Shown piece after piece: positions 43,477 through 52,942 of a DNA stretch of 64,000 nt. Origin of the DNA: Acidimicrobiia bacterium (GTDB lineage Bacteria > Actinomycetota > Acidimicrobiia > Spongiisociales > JAHEDJ01); the NCBI GenBank assembly GCA_029210695.1, contig JARGFH010000003.1, forward strand, positions 58,931-122,930, written 5' to 3'. The notes beneath the pieces were generated by a model. It did not search any database. It was not told where the DNA came from and saw nothing but the letters and a program-made list of their open reading frames with translations. Position numbers and translations under genes: made by a program. The number at the start of each line of letters is the position of its first letter. Positions within the stretch are counted from its first letter, which is position 1.

Positions 43477-44037
43477 CTAGGACTGAAGCGCGGCCTGGAT
43501 CTCGAGTTCGATTTCGAGCTTCTTCGAAACGAGTAGGCCACCGGCCTCGAGTGGAGCGTTCCAGTTGACGCCCCACTGTTCGCGCACGAGCGTGGCTGAA
43601 CCGGTGAAGGCGGCCTTCTGGTTTCCCCATGGGTCGGCGAACACACCGAGGAAGTCGAAGTCGATCTCGATCGGATGGGTGACACCCCGCATGGTCAGAT
43701 CGCCGGCGAGATTCCAATGTCCGTCCTGTGGCGTTACTGAGGTGCCGACAAAGGTGAGTTGCGGGTAGTTCTCGGTGTCGAGGAAGTCGGGGGACCGCAG
43801 GTGGGTGTCGCGATCCTCCGCATTGGTGGTGATGCTGGCGCTTTGGATGGTGAATTCGACCACGGATTCAGCCGGATCCTCCGTAACGATGATGGTGCCG
43901 GCAAAGTCCCCGAATGTTCCCCGAACCTTCGAAACGACGAGATGGCGGGCGACGGCGGAGATGGTGCTATGTGAGGGATCGATGACCCAGGTTCCGGTGG
44001 CCGGTACGGTCCGGGTGTCAATGGTGCGAGTGCTCAT
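43477..44037 (-). CDS. YceI-family lipid-binding protein
   Basis: A 186-residue lipocalin-like protein. Family blocks visible are WVIDPSHSTISAVARHLVVSKVRGTF, EDRDTHLRSPDFLDTENYPQLTF, DLTMRGVTHPIEID and the C-terminal FEVELQ-like KLEIELEIQA. YceI proteins bind polyisoprenoid or fatty-acyl chains. There is no signal peptide, so it is probably cytoplasmic, as in many actinobacteria. AAAGGAG precedes the ATG. A perfect 12-bp palindrome lies 16 nt upstream and suggests control by a MarR- or TetR-type repressor. Confidence 0.92.
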   Translation of the reverse strand: MSTRTIDTRTVPATGTWVIDPSHSTISAVARHLVVSKVRGTFGDFAGTIIVTEDPAESVVEFTIQSASITTNAEDRDTHLRSPDFLDTENYPQLTFVGTSVTPQDGHWNLAGDLTMRGVTHPIEIDFDFLGVFADPWGNQKAAFTGSATLVREQWGVNWNAPLEAGGLLVSKKLEIELEIQAALQS

Positions 44038-44053
44038 CAGGTTCTCCTTTTAC

Positions 44054-44065
44054 TTGAACGTTCAA
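44054..44065. promoter_or_regulatory. Operator-like palindrome upstream of YceI
   Basis: A perfect 12-bp palindrome TTGAACGTTCAA between the ribosome site and a minus-strand TAAAAT that could be a -10 box. The matching repressor is not identifiable in the window. Confidence 0.5.
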
Positions 44066-44164
44066 TGATTTTACCATACGCAAGACTCAACATGACTTTG
44101 ACGGAGATCTTTGGCCGAGTCACGGCAACCGGCTGCAGCGAGCACGCCGAGGTATCGGTAGGTC

Positions 44165-44192
44165 TACAACCCAAAACCAAAACCTAGAACCT
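44165..44192 (-). repeat. Heptamer tandem repeat, AGGTTCT family
   Basis: On the minus strand the units are AGGTTCT, AGGTTTT, GGTTTTG, GGTTGTA. They lie 13 nt past the stop of the FtsX-like permease. Confidence 0.65.
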
Positions 44193-44205
44193 CTGCAACG
44201 ATCGG

Positions 44206-46752
44206 TTACTCGTACGAAATCGCCTCGAGCACATCCAGGTTCGAGGCCCGGAACGCCGGCCAGGCGGCCGCCAGGATGCCGGCCACCGCCGCACCGACGA
44301 TGCCGGTGGCGAGCCATCCCCACGGGATGCTGAGCTCGAGTCCCTGATCAGCTAGTGCCGCCACCAGCGCCCACCCGAAAGCCATGCCGAGTCCGGCACC
44401 GAGCAATGCGCCGAAGATCGCGATGATGACCGACTCCAATCCGATCATGTTCCTCACTTGTGGTCTGCTCATGCCGATAGCTCGGAGAAGGCCGATCTCA
44501 TGTGTGCGTTCATAGACCGACAGCAACAGAGTCAGGAGAATGCCGAGCAGGGCGATGAAGACCGACATCGCCAGCAGCCCAAAGATCAGGTACACGACCT
44601 GGTTGATCTGAGAGGAAATCTGGTCGCGCAACTCCTCTTGATCGATCACCTGAATGCCTGGGAACGGCTCGAGGGCGGCCTCGATTGCCGTCCTGCCACT
44701 CTCGATCGATACCCCTTCTGCCAGCCGGACGTAGGCCTGTGTGATCGTGTCTTCGATGTAGTTGGCGGAGAAAGTGGTGGTGGCCATGAACCACGACACA
44801 TCGGTGGCGCTGGCAATGTCGATGATGGCCGCCAGTTCGAACTCTTGTGCTCCCGTCCGTGCGAAGCCGACGTCGATCGGGTCGCCCAGCTCCAGACCCT
44901 TGTCATCAGCGACAGATTGGGTCGTGGCTATCAGATTGCCGCCGAGGCCCTCGAATGATCCATCGACTGTTTCGACGCTGAGGAACTCGCCTACCACGGT
45001 GGGATCCACACCAGCTATGAGGGTCGTCGAACCAAGCACTTTCGCCGGTCCTGCTTGCACTCCGGTGATCAGATCGACGCCGTCGAGGGTCGCCACCGCG
45101 GATATGGCTTCCGAGCTGAAACCGATGAAACCAAAGCCGGGCGGTTGTAGCAGCAGGTCGGCGGTGAAGGCCTCCTCGATAGCGCTGGTCGCGGTGTCCC
45201 GCGTCGAAGCGGCGAGGATTGAAACAGTCGCCACGAGTGCGAGGCCGATCATCAGTGCTCCGGCTGTGGCCGCGGTCCTACGCGGACTTCTTGCAGCATT
45301 ACGCTGGGCGAGATTTCCGGTGGCGTTCGACAGAGCGCGCATCGGGACCCCGATCAGGCGAGCAACCGGTCTTGCCACCAGCGGGCTCAGAACGTAGGTG
45401 CCTATGAACACGAGGCCGGCTCCGATTCCCACCAGAAGCGCCGGAGACAGATCGGCAACGTCCAGCCCGGTCAGCCCGCCTGCAATTGCGGCCGTACCCA
45501 GCAGGGCGATGGGCGTCCCTCCGATCACTCGATTGCGCCAGGACTTTCTCGTGCCGACGGTCGGCACGTCGCGCAGCGCGGCCATGGGGGAGATGCGCGA
45601 CGCCCGGATTGCCGGCAAGAGGGCGGAGATCATGGTGACTGTGAGCCCGGTGACCAGAGCCACGACGACGGTACGCACCTGCAGCTGAAGGCCGCCTGAA
45701 GGCAGGTCGCCCCCGAACGCCACTTCGATCAGGACCTGCATCACCATCGCCAACAACACCCCGGCCCCGACACCGAACAGAGAGGCTATGAGTCCGGTGA
45801 CTGCGGATTCGAATAGCACCGATGAAGTCACCTGGCCACGGGTCGCGCCGATCGCACGCAGGAGGCCCAGCTCCCGGGTGCGCTGGGCGACAACGATCCT
45901 GAAGGCGTTGTAGATGACGAATACACCTACGAAAAGGGAGATGCCGGCGAAAGCGAGCAGAAGGGTGTTCAGGAATCCCAGGCCCTCTTTGACCTGCGAC
46001 GTCTGCTCCTCGGCGACACTCTGGGAGCTCACAGCTTCGATCCCCGACGGCAGAACCGCGTCAACGGCCTCGATGACGGTATCCAGGTCACCGGCCGGCT
46101 CGATTGTTATCTCGATCGCATCGACCTGGCCCGTGGCGTCGAGAAGCTGCTGAGCGGTCTCGAGGTCGAACAAGGCCCAGCTAGTCCCCAGCAGATTGTC
46201 GGCTTCGCCGAACCCGAGGCTTCCTACGAGCGTGAAACTCAGCTTTGGTCCGCCTATGAGCATCTCAACCGTGTCTCCAACTGCGAAGCCGGCACGTTCG
46301 ATCGTGCCGACGTCGAGCATCAGCTCCGACGCCCCCACCGGAGGCCGGCCGTCGCGAATCGTGAACTGCGAAGGGCCTCCCGACCACGACGTCACGAAAG
46401 TAGGAGGTCCGGCGGTCGGAAGGAGATCGCCCTGTGCGTCTAGGATCTGACCGTACGGCGACAACACGGTTCCCCAGGCGCCTTCGACGCCGGGGATGTT
46501 CTTCACTTGTTCGATGAGGTCCTCCGGCATCCGCTCGGGCAGCCCGAAGCTCAGATCGGGGTCCACTTCCCGCCGCACCTGGATATCGGTGGCCGCGAAT
46601 GCCTCGGAGAAGAGATCGTCGAATGCCTCGCCGATTGTGTCTGTGAACACGAAGGCGGCGACAACGAAGCTGACTCCGGCCAGGATTGCCAGCGAAAGAA
46701 GCCCTGATCTGATCTTGTGAGCCCAGATGTTCTTGAAAGCCGCCCGAAGCAT
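44206..46752 (-). CDS. FtsX-like ABC exporter permease, two-domain
   Basis: An 848-residue membrane protein with an N-terminal helix, large extracytoplasmic domain, a three-helix FtsX block (about 270-400), further helices, a second extracytoplasmic domain and a terminal FtsX block (about 725-848). The GLLRAIGATRGQV and GLLRAIGMSRPQV segments are the repeated coupling motifs of this family (MacB/LolE-like mechanotransmission exporters). It begins 2 nt after the LolD-type ATPase gene. It may move lipoproteins, peptides or lipids outward; the substrate is not known. Confidence 0.92.
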   Translation of the reverse strand: MLRAAFKNIWAHKIRSGLLSLAILAGVSFVVAAFVFTDTIGEAFDDLFSEAFAATDIQVRREVDPDLSFGLPERMPEDLIEQVKNIPGVEGAWGTVLSPYGQILDAQGDLLPTAGPPTFVTSWSGGPSQFTIRDGRPPVGASELMLDVGTIERAGFAVGDTVEMLIGGPKLSFTLVGSLGFGEADNLLGTSWALFDLETAQQLLDATGQVDAIEITIEPAGDLDTVIEAVDAVLPSGIEAVSSQSVAEEQTSQVKEGLGFLNTLLLAFAGISLFVGVFVIYNAFRIVVAQRTRELGLLRAIGATRGQVTSSVLFESAVTGLIASLFGVGAGVLLAMVMQVLIEVAFGGDLPSGGLQLQVRTVVVALVTGLTVTMISALLPAIRASRISPMAALRDVPTVGTRKSWRNRVIGGTPIALLGTAAIAGGLTGLDVADLSPALLVGIGAGLVFIGTYVLSPLVARPVARLIGVPMRALSNATGNLAQRNAARSPRRTAATAGALMIGLALVATVSILAASTRDTATSAIEEAFTADLLLQPPGFGFIGFSSEAISAVATLDGVDLITGVQAGPAKVLGSTTLIAGVDPTVVGEFLSVETVDGSFEGLGGNLIATTQSVADDKGLELGDPIDVGFARTGAQEFELAAIIDIASATDVSWFMATTTFSANYIEDTITQAYVRLAEGVSIESGRTAIEAALEPFPGIQVIDQEELRDQISSQINQVVYLIFGLLAMSVFIALLGILLTLLLSVYERTHEIGLLRAIGMSRPQVRNMIGLESVIIAIFGALLGAGLGMAFGWALVAALADQGLELSIPWGWLATGIVGAAVAGILAAAWPAFRASNLDVLEAISYE

Positions 46753-46754
46753 GC

Positions 46755-47492
46755 TCAGCCTTCCAGCGTCTTGATGCGATCCAGAATCCGCTCGGCGGTC
46801 GGGTCGAGCATGTCGCCGGCAATATGGCCGTCCTCGAGGAAGACAACGCGGTCTGAGTGGGCCGCGGCCAGCGGGTCGTGCGTGACCATCACGATCGTCT
46901 GTCCGTAATCCTCCACGGCTTGTTCCATGAACTGGAGCAGTTGGGTTCCGGATTTCGAATCGAGGTTGCCGGAGGGTTCATCGGCGAAGATGATTTCCGG
47001 GCGACTGGCAAGCGCCCTGGCAGCCGCGACGCGTTGCTGCTGGCCCCCGGACAGTTCTGACGGTTTGTGAGACAGGCGATCGCTGAGAGAGAGGATGTCG
47101 ATTACGTGGGCCAGCCAATCGGCGTCCGGCTTACGGCCGGCGATGTCCATCGGGAGGGTGATGTTTTCACGAGCGTTCAACGTCGGCACCAGGTTGAACG
47201 CCTGGAATACGAAGCCCACTTTGTCGCGCCGGAGGTGTGTCAGCCGTTTGTCGGCCAGATCTGTGAGGTCTACGTCGCCGATGAAGACCTGCCCCTCAGT
47301 GACTCTGTCGAGTCCGGCCATGCAGTGGAGGAGGGTTGATTTTCCTGATCCGGATGGCCCCATGATTGCGGTGAATCGGCCTGCCTCGAAGGTGACGTCT
47401 ACGTTGTCGAGGGCGGTGACGGCCGTCTCGCCCTCACCGAAGATCTTGGTTAGGCCGCGTGCCGAGGCGGCGGCTGAATTGGGTTCTGTCAC
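46755..47492 (-). CDS. LolD/MacB-type ABC ATPase
   Basis: A 245-residue ATPase with Walker [10 protein letters not shown], the [19 protein letters not shown] block typical of LolD/MacB, signature LSGGQQQR, Walker [13 protein letters not shown] and switch His in VTHDPLAA. The GTG start follows AGAGGTAG. It pairs with the two-domain FtsX permease immediately downstream. Confidence 0.95.
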   Translation of the reverse strand: MTEPNSAAASARGLTKIFGEGETAVTALDNVDVTFEAGRFTAIMGPSGSGKSTLLHCMAGLDRVTEGQVFIGDVDLTDLADKRLTHLRRDKVGFVFQAFNLVPTLNARENITLPMDIAGRKPDADWLAHVIDILSLSDRLSHKPSELSGGQQQRVAAARALASRPEIIFADEPSGNLDSKSGTQLLQFMEQAVEDYGQTIVMVTHDPLAAAHSDRVVFLEDGHIAGDMLDPTAERILDRIKTLEG

Positions 47493-47542
47493 AGAGCTAC
47501 CTCTTTCGTCTTGTCCATTCTCTCGCGAATGGAGAGTTGTCC

Positions 47543-47749
47543 CTACTCGGGAGAGAATCTCAAGACATCACCCGGCTGACAGTCGAGTTCGCGACAGACT
47601 GCCTCGAGAGTCGAGAAACGCACCGCGCGGGCTTTGCCGGTCTTGAGGATCGAGAGATTGGCGACGGTGATGCCGACTCGATCGGCGAGCTCGGTGAGTG
47701 TCATCTTGTGATCGAGGAGCAGTTGGTCGAGATGTACGGAGATTGTCAT
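47543..47749 (-). CDS. Xre-family small HTH regulator (YozG-like)
   Basis: A 68-residue protein that is almost entirely a Cro/C1-type helix-turn-helix: LLLDHKMTLTELADRVGITVANLSILKTGKARAVRFSTLEAVCRELDCQPGD. It starts 2 nt after the DUF2975 stop, so the two are translated together. This pairing with DUF2975 is widespread. The AT-rich palindromes at 48378-48430 are its likely operator. Confidence 0.9.
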   Translation of the reverse strand: MTISVHLDQLLLDHKMTLTELADRVGITVANLSILKTGKARAVRFSTLEAVCRELDCQPGDVLRFSPE

Positions 47750-47751
47750 GG

Positions 47752-48363
47752 CTACACCGTGAGATCAGCGTCGGCCTGCAGCGCGGTTCCGTGCCTGAAG
47801 ACCTCAGCCAGGGCGAGGATGATCAAGCCGACGAACACGGCGGCCAGGTTGAGATCGAAGTGGTAGTCGATGTCGAGCCCTGTGCTCGAGATACTGTTGA
47901 GCACCAGCAGACCGAGTCCGATCTCGATTATCTGTTCGACGAGTGCGCCTCCTATGACCATGTATCCGAGCCAGCGGATGCGTCTAGCGTTCTCGGGTAG
48001 GAACGGGGTGCCGACCATCATCGTGCTGAAGATCCTGCGCATGAGTATCAGCGCTATGAAAGCCGCCGCCAGGCCGGCGAGGATCGTTCCGCCGGCGGCA
48101 ATCGCCAGGCCGATTCCCGGGTCGTCGAAGTTGGCCTCTCCGGATGCGCGGATGATCGTCCCGTCTCCCCACCCGTCGCTGGTCAGCGAATAGGCGTCGG
48201 AGTCGATTTTGAATTGAATGGGAACCGCCAGTTCCGCCGATCCGGACTCATCGGTCCCGATGAGGACCGTCGCGAAGACGACTATGGCGACGGTCACGAC
48301 GGTCAACAAGGCAATCGCGAAGGTGGTGAATCCCCGCAAGAGGCGAGGGAGTCTTGTCTGCAT
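47752..48363 (-). CDS. DUF2975 membrane protein
   Basis: A 203-residue membrane protein with four predicted helices: near the N-terminus, about residues 90-113, 125-150 and 165-190. It has an extracytoplasmic loop between the first two. The arrangement with a downstream YozG-like HTH gene is diagnostic of DUF2975. ATG 48363 is selected because AAGGAGG lies 7 nt upstream. Function is unknown; the pair is thought to be a membrane protein with its dedicated regulator. Confidence 0.82.
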   Translation of the reverse strand: MQTRLPRLLRGFTTFAIALLTVVTVAIVVFATVLIGTDESGSAELAVPIQFKIDSDAYSLTSDGWGDGTIIRASGEANFDDPGIGLAIAAGGTILAGLAAAFIALILMRRIFSTMMVGTPFLPENARRIRWLGYMVIGGALVEQIIEIGLGLLVLNSISSTGLDIDYHFDLNLAAVFVGLIILALAEVFRHGTALQADADLTV

Positions 48364-48377
48364 GTCCAAACCTCCTT

Positions 48378-48430
48378 ATTGATAAACAATAAGAGCTTAT
48401 CGTTTATCGGTCAACATATTGATAAAGAAT
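48378..48430. promoter_or_regulatory. AT-rich operator for the DUF2975-Xre pair
   Basis: A 28-bp palindrome (48381-48408) with arms GATAAACAATAAG and CTTATCGTTTATC, 12 of 13 paired. The half-site ATTGATAAACAAT (48378) recurs as ATTGATAAAGAAT (48418), 40 bp away. The low GC stands out from the surroundings. It lies 15-67 nt upstream of the DUF2975 start. Confidence 0.65.
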
Positions 48431-48550
48431 GTGGATCAAGTGAACCCTTGCCAATCGGGGCTGCCTTCTCTCCCCGCCGGCGATATGAGAAACGCTCTGG
48501 TACGCCCCGTACGTTGCGGCTCGCGCTGCCGGAGGAGCGGCCGATCGGAG

Positions 48551-48988
48551 CTACTTGTCCTGCGTGTTCGAAGTTCGTTCCAGGAATACGACCGGTATCT
48601 CACGATCGGTTCGCGATTGGTAGGCCTCGTATCCAGCGTATGCCGCGACGATCCTCGGCCACCAGTCTCTTCTCTCCTCCCCGGAAGCGGTCCTGGCAAT
48701 CACCCGAAAGGAGCCATCCGGAAGGCGGACCTCGGCCTCGGGTGTGTGAAGGAGGTTCCGGTACCAGTGGGGATGGTTGGGTCTCCCGCCCCAGGATGCG
48801 ATCACGACCGGGCAGGTGCCGTTCTCGAGGTACAGCAACGGCACCGTGTGGGCCTTACCGGTCGTGTGGCCTCGCGTGGTCAGCAGGAGCATGTCGTTGT
48901 CGAGGAGACGCCGGCCGATCCGTCCCCGCGTTGCGCGATAGAGGAGGGTGTGAAACGTGGAGAGATGCTTGGCAGCCTTGTCATGCAT
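48551..48988 (-). CDS. F420-dependent nitroreductase-family protein (Ddn-like)
   Basis: A 145-residue protein of the deazaflavin-dependent nitroreductase family. Typical blocks are [60 protein letters not shown] and [19 protein letters not shown]. These bind F420 or related cofactors or lipids and are characteristic of actinobacteria and some archaea. ATG 48988 begins the conserved domain; no ribosome site is visible. It is divergent from nucS. Confidence 0.87.
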   Translation of the reverse strand: MHDKAAKHLSTFHTLLYRATRGRIGRRLLDNDMLLLTTRGHTTGKAHTVPLLYLENGTCPVVIASWGGRPNHPHWYRNLLHTPEAEVRLPDGSFRVIARTASGEERRDWWPRIVAAYAGYEAYQSRTDREIPVVFLERTSNTQDK

Positions 48989-49058
48989 AGGGGAGAAGAT
49001 ACAGCGTTGGCTCCCTACAGCCGCCGACGAGTTGCTCACGACTGGCTACGCTCGTGCC

Positions 49059-49718
49059 GTGAGATTGGTCGTGGCCAAATGCTGTGTTGATTATGAGGGA
49101 CGGCTCAACGCACACCTGCCTCCCGCCGTCCGTCTCATAATGGTCAAAGCGGATGGGTGTGTCGCCGTGCACGCCGACGGCGGCGCCTACAAGCCGCTCA
49201 ACTGGATGAACGCCCCGAACTATCTCGAGGAGTTCGACGACGAGTGGGTTGTGACGAATCCGAAGGGGGAACGCCTGACGATCCGACTCGGGGAGGTCCT
49301 CTCCGACGTGACGATCGAGCTAGGCGAGGATCCCGGTCTCCAGAAGGACGGTGTTGAGGCCCATCTCCAGGTGTTGCTGGCCGACCAACCGGGGGTGTTG
49401 GAAGATGGTCTGCAACTCATCCGGCGCGAGTTCTTCACCGACATCGGCCCTGTCGATCTCCTGTGCACGGATGGGGCAGGCGGCACCGTGGCGGTCGAGA
49501 TCAAACGGCGTGGCGACATCGACGGCGTCGAGCAACTCGCTCGCTACCTGGAGCGGCTCAACCTTGACGCCCGGCTGTCACCGGTGCGTGGGATCTTCGC
49601 CGCCCAGTCGATCACCCCGCAAGCCAAGGTGGTTGCCGACGCACGGGGCATCATGTGCGTCGAGGTGGACTACGACGATCTGCGGGGCGCAGAATCGAAT
49701 ACGCTCCGGTTGTTCTGA
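49059..49718 (+). CDS. nucS: Mismatch-specific endonuclease NucS/EndoMS
   Basis: A 219-residue RecB-like nuclease that cleaves mismatched DNA and replaces MutS/MutL in many actinobacteria and archaea. The N-terminal domain has [26 protein letters not shown], and the C-terminal nuclease domain carries [27 protein letters not shown] and the catalytic Asp, Glu and Lys of the PD-(D/E)xK fold. GTG 49059 is the conserved start ([16 protein letters not shown]). No ribosome site is seen, consistent with a leaderless mRNA. trmL follows 2 nt later. Confidence 0.95.
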   Translation: MRLVVAKCCVDYEGRLNAHLPPAVRLIMVKADGCVAVHADGGAYKPLNWMNAPNYLEEFDDEWVVTNPKGERLTIRLGEVLSDVTIELGEDPGLQKDGVEAHLQVLLADQPGVLEDGLQLIRREFFTDIGPVDLLCTDGAGGTVAVEIKRRGDIDGVEQLARYLERLNLDARLSPVRGIFAAQSITPQAKVVADARGIMCVEVDYDDLRGAESNTLRLF

Positions 49719-49720
49719 AC

Positions 49721-50185
49721 GTGTTCGACGTGGTTCTCTACCAGCCGGAGATCCCTCCGAACACCGGCAACATCATGCGCCTGTGCGCCAACACCGGCAC
49801 GGTATTGCACCTCATCCACCCGTTGGGATTCGACCTTGAGGACACCAAGCTGCGGAGGGCCGGACTCGACTACCGGGAGTGGGCCGACGTCCGGGAACAT
49901 GAGTCGATAGAAGCTTTCGTGGCTGTAGTGGCTCCCGGCCGGGTGATCGCTTTTACGCGTGACGGCGAGAACAGGTATTCGGACGTCGACTACCAACGGG
50001 GCGACGCGTTGCTGTTCGGCCCGGAGTCGGACGGCCTCCCCGACGAAGTGTTGGGTCTGCCTCTCGTGGATCGTCGCGTTCGGATTCCCATGTTGCCCCG
50101 ATCGCGCAGCCTCAATCTTTCGAACGCGGTGGCGGTGGTGTTGTTCGAGGCGTGGAAACGGCACGACTTCGCAGGCGGCGTCTAG
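49721..50185 (+). CDS. trmL: tRNA (cytidine/uridine-34 2'-O)-methyltransferase TrmL
   Basis: A 154-residue SPOUT methyltransferase that modifies the wobble ribose of certain leucine tRNAs. The start motif VLYQPEIPPNTGNIMRLCANTG and the knot LFGPESDGLP and IPMLPRSRSLNLSNAVAVVLFEA are all present. GTG 49721 lies 2 nt after the nucS stop, so translation is coupled. The C-terminus is followed by the paired palindromic repeats. Confidence 0.94.
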   Translation: MFDVVLYQPEIPPNTGNIMRLCANTGTVLHLIHPLGFDLEDTKLRRAGLDYREWADVREHESIEAFVAVVAPGRVIAFTRDGENRYSDVDYQRGDALLFGPESDGLPDEVLGLPLVDRRVRIPMLPRSRSLNLSNAVAVVLFEAWKRHDFAGGV

Positions 50186-50195
50186 ATCTGGGGGT

Positions 50196-50302
50196 TTCTC
50201 CGCAATGCAATGGTGTGTGACGCGCCACTGTATTGCTGAGAAAGTGAGCGGGTTTTTCTGCGCAATGCAATGGTGTGTGACGCGCCATTGCATTGCGGAG
50301 AA
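50196..50302. repeat. Two 47-bp palindromes in tandem, 60-bp period
   Basis: Each unit has 18-bp arms around an 11-nt loop TGTGTGACGCG. Copy A spans 50196-50242 (arms paired 14 of 18); copy B spans 50256-50302 (17 of 18). The arm core is GCAATGCAATGG / CCATTGCATTGC. They lie exactly between the convergent trmL and M20 genes and can end both transcripts. Confidence 0.88.
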
Positions 50303-50306
50303 GAGT

Positions 50307-51641
50307 TCAGTTGGCGAGGAGGCGGAGGGCGATCGCCTCTCCAAGGGCACCCTTGCGGACATCGTCGAGGTCGACGCTCTCGTTCGGTCCGTGGGCTCTG
50401 CTGGTCGGATCGGCGACGCCCGTCAAGAGGATCGTTGCATCCGGGTAGGCCTCAGAAAAGGCGGCCACGAACGGGATCGAGCCGCCGACCCCCATGTCGA
50501 CCGTTTCCCGCCCCCACGCTTCTTCGAAGGCAGTCCGAAACGCGTCCGTCACTCGACCGGACGTCTCGAGGGCGAAGGCCTGGCCCATGGCGCCGGGCGT
50601 CACCGTCACCTCGGCTCCCCAGTCGACGTGCTGTTCCAGATGCGCCACCAGTGTGCTCATGGCGCGTCTCGGATCGTCACCGGGCGCGACTCGCAAGCTC
50701 ACCTTGGCTCGCGCCACCGGCACCAGAGCATTGACCGCATCACGCACCGATGGGGCGTCGATAGCCAGAACGGCCACTGCCGGTTGCCTCCACATCCTCG
50801 AAGTGAGCGAACCCGATCCGATCAACATCAGACCCTCGACCGTATCTGCTTGAGCCCGCAGTTCCTCTTCGGTCAGATCCAGGTCGTCGGCAACACCGGA
50901 AACCAAACCCGGAATGGCAACGTTGCCGTCTGCATCGTGCAGGGTGGCGAGGAGGCGCGCCAGCACAGTCAGGGCATCGGGTATCACGCCCCCGAACTGA
51001 CCGCTGTGAATCGCATATCGAGCCGTCCTGACCTCGACCGTGCAGTCGGCCAAGCCCCGGAGTGATGTGGTCAGCGCCGGTTGACCGACCCGCCAGTTCC
51101 CGGAGTCGGCGATGACGATGACGTCCGCCGCCAGCAGGTCGCGGTACTGACCCAGGAACTCGCCGAGGTGGGTCGAGCCGACTTCTTCTTCCCCCTCGAC
51201 GATGACTTTGACCCCTACCGGGGGTCTCCCGCCGTGCGCCTTGACGGCGCCGAGATGCACAACGATGCCGGCCTTGTCATCGGATGATCCCCGACCCAGC
51301 AGGCGCCCGTTCTCCTCGATTGGTTCAAACGGATCCCGGTCCCAATCATCGAGATTGCCCACCGGCTGCACGTCGTGGTGGGCGTACAACAAGACGGTTG
51401 GAGCGCCGTCGGGCGCCGGAATCTCCGCGAAGACGGCCGGGTGGGCGCCATCCACCTCCAACAAGCGAACGTCGTCGAATCCGGCCTCAGTCAGGAGGGC
51501 TGCGACGGCGTCGGCGGAACTGCGGAGGCGGGATGGGTCGAAGCCCGGTGCGCTGATCGAGGGAATCCGGACGAGGTCTTCGAGGGTCGCCTGGAGGGAG
51601 GGAAACAGGTTATCGATGGCAGAGCGGAGATCGTCGTGCAT
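50307..51641 (-). CDS. M20-family dipeptidase/deacylase
   Basis: A 444-residue zinc peptidase of the ArgE/DapE/CNDP2 type. The metal ligands are in YAHHDVQP, RGSSDDKAG, EGEEEVGS, ADSGNW and the late His in RAHGPNESV. The dimerisation domain (SGQFGGVIPDAL) is inserted as usual. It is cytoplasmic by lack of a signal. Substrate class is dipeptides or N-acyl amino acids. It has no operon partner and is divergent from the MFS gene. Confidence 0.92.
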   Translation of the reverse strand: MHDDLRSAIDNLFPSLQATLEDLVRIPSISAPGFDPSRLRSSADAVAALLTEAGFDDVRLLEVDGAHPAVFAEIPAPDGAPTVLLYAHHDVQPVGNLDDWDRDPFEPIEENGRLLGRGSSDDKAGIVVHLGAVKAHGGRPPVGVKVIVEGEEEVGSTHLGEFLGQYRDLLAADVIVIADSGNWRVGQPALTTSLRGLADCTVEVRTARYAIHSGQFGGVIPDALTVLARLLATLHDADGNVAIPGLVSGVADDLDLTEEELRAQADTVEGLMLIGSGSLTSRMWRQPAVAVLAIDAPSVRDAVNALVPVARAKVSLRVAPGDDPRRAMSTLVAHLEQHVDWGAEVTVTPGAMGQAFALETSGRVTDAFRTAFEEAWGRETVDMGVGGSIPFVAAFSEAYPDATILLTGVADPTSRAHGPNESVDLDDVRKGALGEAIALRLLAN

Positions 51642-51715
51642 GAGGAAAGGCTAATGGGCTCAGAACCGGCGTCCGCCGCCGTGCCGACGGCCCCGTTCGA
51701 TCTACCCTCACCGTC

Positions 51716-52942
51716 ATGGAGCGCTTCTCGTGGTCGGCGATCGTTGCCATCGCACTGATCGTGATGGTGGCGTTCGGCGCCATGTTCTACGGCTTCTCGG
51801 TATTCCTGACCGCAGATGCTGCAGGCGCCGACTTCAGCACGACGATTCTCTCCCTCGGATACGGAGGTGCAGCACTCGTTGGGGGACTCCTGGCCTTCCC
51901 AATCGGGAGATTCGCCGACCGGCGCGGGGTTCGCCTCGTCTTCGGTGTGGGGTCCGTCGTCGGCTTCCTCGGATTGCTGGCGTTCTCGTTTGCTCAGGAG
52001 CCGTGGCACGTACTGGCCGCCTGGTGGCTGCTGATCGGTCCGGCCGGCGCGATGACCTACTACGAACCGGCCTTCGTCGCCGTTGACCAGTGGTTCTCGG
52101 CCCGACATCGCGCCCGTGCACTTGCCACGTTGACCGTCATCGGGGGAGTGTCCGGCATGATCTTCATACCTCTCACAGAACGCTTCGTCACCTGGTTCGG
52201 CTGGCGAGGCGCCGCCTTCGCCCTCGGCGGCATTCTGCTCATCGTCGGTGGTGTTGCTTCCTTGGTATTTCTTCCGTCAGGCGCCGGGCGGGTCGGGCAG
52301 GCTCCATCGGCTCCCTTTTCGGTGCGCCGCCTTCTCTCCGATCGTCGGTTCGTGATGTACACGATCGGAATGCTGCTCAGCTTCGGCACCATGCAGGCGA
52401 TCATCACCCACCGGGTCGCCCGCTTCGAAGAAGCCGGTTTCGCCGTCGCCTCGGTGGCGATGTGGGCGGCGGTTGCTTCAGCGTTGAGCCTTCCCGGCCG
52501 ATATGCCTCGCCGTATGTGGCGGGCAGACGGCGGCCCACCTCCGTTCATGCCTCGGGAATGGCTGCCCTCGCACTTGCACTTGCTCTGGCGGTGTTCGTT
52601 GGAGCCGGGTGGCAGATGGGCGCGCATTTCCTCCTGTTCGGCGTCTCGTTCGGTGTGATGCTTCCGCTCAGAGCGATGGTCATGTCCTCGTGGTATTCCG
52701 GATCGGCGTACGGTCGGATCCTGGGAGTGCAGTGGTCGGTAGCCGCAGTGTTCGGTGCGGTCTTTCCGGCCGGTGTTGGGATCCTGCGCGACGTCACGGG
52801 TAGCTACCAACTCCCGATGGCCGGTCTGACAATCACGATGGCTCTTGCCGCGCTCGTGACCTGGATGGCAGGACGAAGTGCGTCCGAGGTCAGGAGCGCT
52901 CGGCGGGCCGCGGCAAATCGATCAGCCGGTGGTCGGCCGTGA
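51716..52942 (+). CDS. Major facilitator superfamily transporter
   Basis: A 408-residue membrane protein with 12 predicted helices. The loop 2-3 motif GRFADRRGVRLVF is the MFS signature, and a weak repeat occurs between helices 8 and 9. It resembles monocarboxylate/oxalate-formate (OFA) type or YnfM-like exporters, but the substrate cannot be given. Its last 53 bp overlap the 3' end of fetB on the other strand; the overlapping tail is polar and Arg/Ala-rich. Confidence 0.88.
   Translation: MERFSWSAIVAIALIVMVAFGAMFYGFSVFLTADAAGADFSTTILSLGYGGAALVGGLLAFPIGRFADRRGVRLVFGVGSVVGFLGLLAFSFAQEPWHVLAAWWLLIGPAGAMTYYEPAFVAVDQWFSARHRARALATLTVIGGVSGMIFIPLTERFVTWFGWRGAAFALGGILLIVGGVASLVFLPSGAGRVGQAPSAPFSVRRLLSDRRFVMYTIGMLLSFGTMQAIITHRVARFEEAGFAVASVAMWAAVASALSLPGRYASPYVAGRRRPTSVHASGMAALALALALAVFVGAGWQMGAHFLLFGVSFGVMLPLRAMVMSSWYSGSAYGRILGVQWSVAAVFGAVFPAGVGILRDVTGSYQLPMAGLTITMALAALVTWMAGRSASEVRSARRAAANRSAGGRP

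Noticed and set aside
50196..50302. CRISPR array
   Set aside because: Only two units, each a palindrome with a fixed loop, a 13-nt gap, and no cas genes.
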